The notes under the pieces are model-generated. The model did no database searches. It saw only the letters and a list, made by a program, of their open reading frames with translations, and had not been told where the DNA came from. A program made the position numbers and the translations under genes. This document shows, in pieces, positions 59,444 to 64,000 of a stretch of DNA of 64,000 bases; the first letter of the stretch is position 1, and each line of letters opens with the position of its first letter. Origin of the DNA: Balanoglossus misakiensis (Eukaryota; Hemichordata); contig CM082577.2 in the NCBI GenBank assembly GCA_040954595.2, forward strand, positions 5,766,001 through 5,830,000, read 5' to 3'.

Positions 59444-62400
59444 ATGAATGAAGAAGAAGACGAATATTCAGACTGGGCGGCTGGTGTGGAAGGAGTGAAG
59501 GAGGAAGAGCAAAAAGAGGACCGACTGACTGCCTCATCAGTCATGGAATCTCACTCAGGATCGACATGCTCCACTGGACCAGCAAGGGGCATGAGTATGG
59601 AACAGCCACCAAATCATGACACTGTTGAAAGTGAACTGGGCCGATTGAATGAACACAAGAGATTGGAAATGGCTGCTGCTACTCACACGGACAATCAAAA
59701 TTTCCCTGCCAGCGGGATCCTTGCGAATTTACTTACGCGTGCACGCAGCGACCAGTCTCACAGCAACACCGATCAGGTGCAGGGAGCGGAACAACCGTCT
59801 ACCTCGAGTAGTGGTAGAAAAGACAGTGTGCTTCAAATCGACACCACCCTGATACCTCAGGTGCCCAGCAGCGAGCAGTCGGCAGAGCTGCAGGGGCTGG
59901 GAGTTGACGTCTACAGCCACGAAGAGTTCGAACAGAACGTGATGCAGCAGGTGGACCAGGCTATTCTCAAGAAGGAACAGGAAATGGAAAAGAAGCGAGC
60001 GGAGAAGGAGATGGGGTCCATTCTGGATGACATCAGGTAACCAGGGGTCTTTCAAAAATAGAGAACAGTTTTAGATTTTAATCCGGAATTACACCGCCGA
60101 TCACAATATAATGTAGAGAAGGCGAAAGAGGGCAGGGTACGACAGTGTCTCATTTGGGCAATTTGAAAGTTTAATACATGTGTATTTGTAATGTTGTGAA
60201 GTCTCTTATTAGAAACATCATGTTATAATAGCATATTCAATGGATACTTTCATTCATAAACAGGTCATGCAGAGAACGTTTGTCTCAGATCAAAAGAGCG
60301 CTGTCCAGCGTACCAAAGCAAACTACCAACAAGGAAGTGCAACGATTACTAATATCCATGACAAAACAGAAAGACAACAAGGTGAGTCTGCCAACTGATC
60401 TCTTTTACATAATTCAATAAATTAAACGTCTTCAGAGATTTGGATTAGCCATCTTGACACTAAAAACCACACACTTAAATATTTCAACAGGAGCGTCAGC
60501 TGAAGAAACTGAGAGCCAGGAAAAGATATTTACTGTCAAGAATGGGTGACGGCTCTGTGGGTTTAGAAGACAGTGAAGCTTCCGACGAAGGTGAGTTGTT
60601 TTCATAAAAATCACTACTTCAAATTATCTCCATAGAGTTAACACAGATATTGATTTTGGATTTCAAATCCGAGATAGTTGTACTCTCTCTCTCATTCACA
60701 ATTTTTGACAGGCAACGACGATGGCAGAGAAATGGCAGCATTTACAAATCTGCTTAGTGGTTCATCGGGAAGCCAGTTGAAGGAGACGGAACAAGACCGC
60801 CTCATCCGGCTCGGAGAAATGACTCCGTTCGGCACCCGGATCGACTTTGCCGACTCGGCGAGAAAACAGATCCCGGACAGACCGACTGTCAGGAAGCCCA
60901 CGGAGATGACCGATTTTGAGAAATTCCTGGTGGGTCAGGACAAACCGACTGAACCCAAGAAGTCTCAGAAAGCAGTCACTCCGAAGAAGAAGAAGGTGAA
61001 AAAGACGGACGATCCTACAAAAATTAAAAATACAGAGAAATTGAAATCCGCCAAAGTGGAAAGGGACAGTGATGAGAAGGACAGTGATGCGAACAGATCT
61101 AGATCCAACACATCAAGAGTTGAAACTGGCGATGAGATCGATGACAGACGCGTTCAATTCCTGGAAAACAGGAGGGACAGCAGCCAGTTGGATCTGGATC
61201 GAATGGAAAAGGGAAGGATGAGAGCAAAACGCAGATGGAAAACGTCTAAATCCAACTGGATGAGTGATGATGAGAGCGATTTTGACTACGAAGATGACCA
61301 TGATGATGACGATGATTATATCCCAGATGAAAGTGAACTGCGAAAGAGTTGGAGACAGGATGATTATACACCACCAGCAAGAAGTAAGTATATGGAGAAA
61401 AATAAATAAACATGGAATGCAGATTCTATAGCTTTATGGTTGGTTTTATATATTGTTATGTTAATTAGTCACCACACTGACATAAATAAATCCAGGGGAA
61501 CCCTTATTAATCTGTCATAGACCCACTCATGTATTGTTATCATCAATCATCAAAAACCCAAGTAACAACTCTTTTGGTCAAAACGCGGACAAAACTTTCC
61601 TCACACTGACAACCATGAACATTTTGAACGCAGAGAAAATAAAGAACAGAGACGTTAGAGGTAAGAAGAAGATAAAAATGAGCGTCAGCGATGATGATGA
61701 TGAGGAGGAGGATGCGTCAGGATTAATGCACCTAGATACAGCAGATGACGACTATGGATTGGATGACATTAAAAGGTCATATGGGGTCAGGGCCAAGCCG
61801 TCAAAGTCAAAGGCCTTCAGGAAATGCGCCGATGACGCCAATGTTGAGCAGTATGAGAGACGACTCAGGTAAGCTCTCATGCATCTCTGTGAATTCCCAG
61901 GGTCCAGGGTAAATGTAATACCCAGCAAGGTGATCAGTTAACCAGTCCAGCTAATTTTACATACAGCAGGAGTGTTGGCTAAAAACTGATAATTATATCC
62001 CATAATTTATGCAGGAAACATAAAAAGCAACAGCTTCAGAAAAAGAAGGCTCGCATAGAGGCCGGAGAGAGCGACAGCGAAGAAGATTTGGAAGATTATG
62101 AATTTGACGGTGGATATAAAGTCCCAGGGCGTGTCTGGTACAGACTGTACAAGTAAGTCAGGATTTGTCGTAAAAATTTCTGGGCACTACTTCGTAATTG
62201 CTTTTAGAACTGAGAGTAATGTAAAGAGACGTGATGATTTTGGTTTTCTAAAATTTTCTACCCAGGTACCAAAAAATTGGCGTTCAATGGTTGTGGGAAC
62301 TGCATGGTCAGCAAGTCGGTGGCATCGTCGGTGATGAAATGGGGCTGGGGAAGACCATTCAGATCATTGCGTTCCTCGCCGGATTGAAATACTCCAAACT

Positions 62401-63899
62401 GCAAGTCAGGGGAGACAAGTAAGTGGGAAATTCATCTTTGCTTGTGGACATCTCTGCTTGACGGTCATAAATTGAATATGAAGGAAATTATGACGTCATC
62501 AATGATGTAAACATTCCTCATCATTTCTGTGATTTATTGGTCGTATTCTGACAGAGGCAAACAGACAGACTCGTTCATTTGATATTTCATCGTTGTATTT
62601 CCATTTGCGTACAGATACATCGGCCTGGGACCGGTACTGATCGTCTGCCCCACCACGGTCATGCACCAGTGGCTGAAAGAATTCCATGCCTGGTACCCGT
62701 CATTCCGAGTTGCAATCTTCCACGATTCTGGGTCATATTCCGGATCCAAGGTAAAGGTTGCTTGCACACGCTTTTGTTACCATTTAGTTGAAATACAGTA
62801 CCATTATGAATGTATAGTTTCTGGTACGTTTCTAAACTTCGTCATTTTGTTTGTTTCATTACATCACAAATCTTCTCTCACACCATCTTAATTTCAATCG
62901 ACAGCAATCCTTGATCTATGACATAGTGCAATCTCGCAGTGTACTAGTGACGTCGTACTCCAGTATACGCATACACCAGGACTTGCTTCACAGGTATCAG
63001 TGGGATTATGTGATTCTCGATGAGGGTCACAAGATCAGGAATCCTGATGCTGAAGTGACCCAAGCATGTAAACAGGTACGACTCAAGTAAAAACTTTAAA
63101 GAGAAAGAGCAAGATCTTTGAATAGTTAGCACAAGATTTCAGCTTGTTAGTTTCTAGTAGTGTAGATTCACAGCTATGAGTAAAATTTTGATTGATAAAA
63201 TCGTGAGTTATGATTTTATTATTTGATTTTGTAGTGGTATAATTTCACTCATAGATAATAGCTCTCACACTTCACCGAATCCTGACTGTCATGCGTTTGT
63301 TTGTTTCAGTTCCGTACTCCACACCGTCTCATCTTGTCAGGGTCGCCCATGCAGAACAATTTGCGCGAGTTGTGGTCGCTGTTTGATTTTGTCTTCCCGG
63401 GCAAGCTTGGGACACTGCCGGTGTTCATGCAGGAATTCTCTGTCCCAATCACCATGGGCGGATACTCCAATGCCTCTGAAGTTCAGGTAAGGAAACCCCT
63501 CCGATTTTGCATGATGCAAATTTGCATAAACAACTACATTTTGTATACAGTGCATTGGTCACTAATTATGACAAAGAAGGCGTGAGCGACTGCTTAAACT
63601 CTACTTTTATTTGGACTGGCAAGCGGAATTTCCACATAGACTCTGTGTTAGATATGAAATGTAACCTTTTTCTTCTTGCATTCTAGGTGAAGACAGCCTA
63701 CAAGTGTGCTTGCGTTTTGCGAGACACCATCAATCCGTACTTGCTGAGGAGAATGAAAGAAGATGTGAAAATGAACCTGAACCTACCCAACAGGAATGAA
63801 CAAGTGTTGTTTTGTCGGTTGACTCCGGAACAAGTCGATGTTTACCAGGAATATTTGCATTCCAAGGAATGCAATGAGATATTGGCTGGCAGATATAAG
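59444..63899 (+). CDS. ERCC6: DNA excision repair protein ERCC6 / CSB, SWI2/SNF2 ATPase (3' end outside window)
   Basis: CSB is the nuclear SNF2-family translocase that recognises stalled RNA polymerase II and starts transcription-coupled repair. Eleven exons are visible: 59444-60036, 60264-60381, 60491-60590, 60712-61383, 61634-61868, 62015-62152, 62266-62418, 62615-62750, 62905-63075, 63310-63486 and 63687-63899, all in frame, about 835 residues. The N-terminus has LQGLGVDVY and QQVDQAI, as in vertebrate CSB. It is followed by a coiled-coil-like Lys/Glu segment, EMTPFGTRI, an acidic/Lys-rich linker and DEDEF-like stretches. The helicase N-lobe shows motif I (GDEMGLGKT), Ia ([11 protein letters not shown]), II (DEGH), III ([10 protein letters not shown]) and the family-specific [11 protein letters not shown] and [16 protein letters not shown]. 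The C-lobe (motifs IV-VI) lies beyond the window. The ATG at 59444 is the first in frame and follows an acceptor. Confidence 0.96.
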
Positions 63900-64000
63900 G
63901 TAAGCTAACAGGTCGGGCTTTGCGTACATGATTTTTCGTGCCTGAGTGAATCCACAGGAAAATTCAAGGGAAATAAGAGATAGATAAAAGATGCAGGCAA

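Overview
The window is eukaryotic nuclear DNA from an invertebrate animal. Genes are split by GT-AG introns, mostly a few hundred bases long, and the proteins align with human orthologues over nearly their full length. The density of microsatellites, foldback elements and TACATGTA-type words resembles marine invertebrates such as lancelets, hemichordates or molluscs. The sequence alone does not settle the phylum. All exon models below were built by hand from splice signals, reading phase and family knowledge; no search was run.

Layout, left to right: a (TATG)n microsatellite; the last five coding exons of an indoleamine 2,3-dioxygenase (IDO) gene (+, cut by the window edge); PSMD10/gankyrin (+); a CNPY3/4-like ER chaperone (-); about 9 kb of gene-poor DNA (10.2-19.2 kb) holding a perfect 144-bp palindrome, other foldback elements, diverged duplications, a PHD-finger exon, a decayed LINE and a ~1.05-kb minisatellite; a complete 13-exon IDO gene (+); PM20D2 (-); epsin (-); an unrecognised EGF-like single-pass membrane protein (+); an LRR protein with an acidic tail (+); ADPRM (-); a membrane-anchored GST (+); and the 5' two-thirds of ERCC6/CSB (+), running off the right edge.

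These genes do not form an operon-like system. They are independent metazoan loci: tryptophan catabolism (IDO x2), proteasome assembly (PSMD10), ER folding (CNPY), dipeptide repair (PM20D2), endocytosis (epsin), nucleotide-sugar hydrolysis (ADPRM), detoxification (GST) and transcription-coupled repair (ERCC6).

The most notable observations are: two IDO paralogues that share intron sequence but differ at active-site positions; a 158-bp tandem duplication inside the complete IDO gene that creates a possible 24-nt in-frame microexon repeating the haem-ligand motif; a minisatellite built from a constant ATCAAC word and a small set of linkers, with a 228-bp higher-order repeat; and a perfect 144-bp palindrome.
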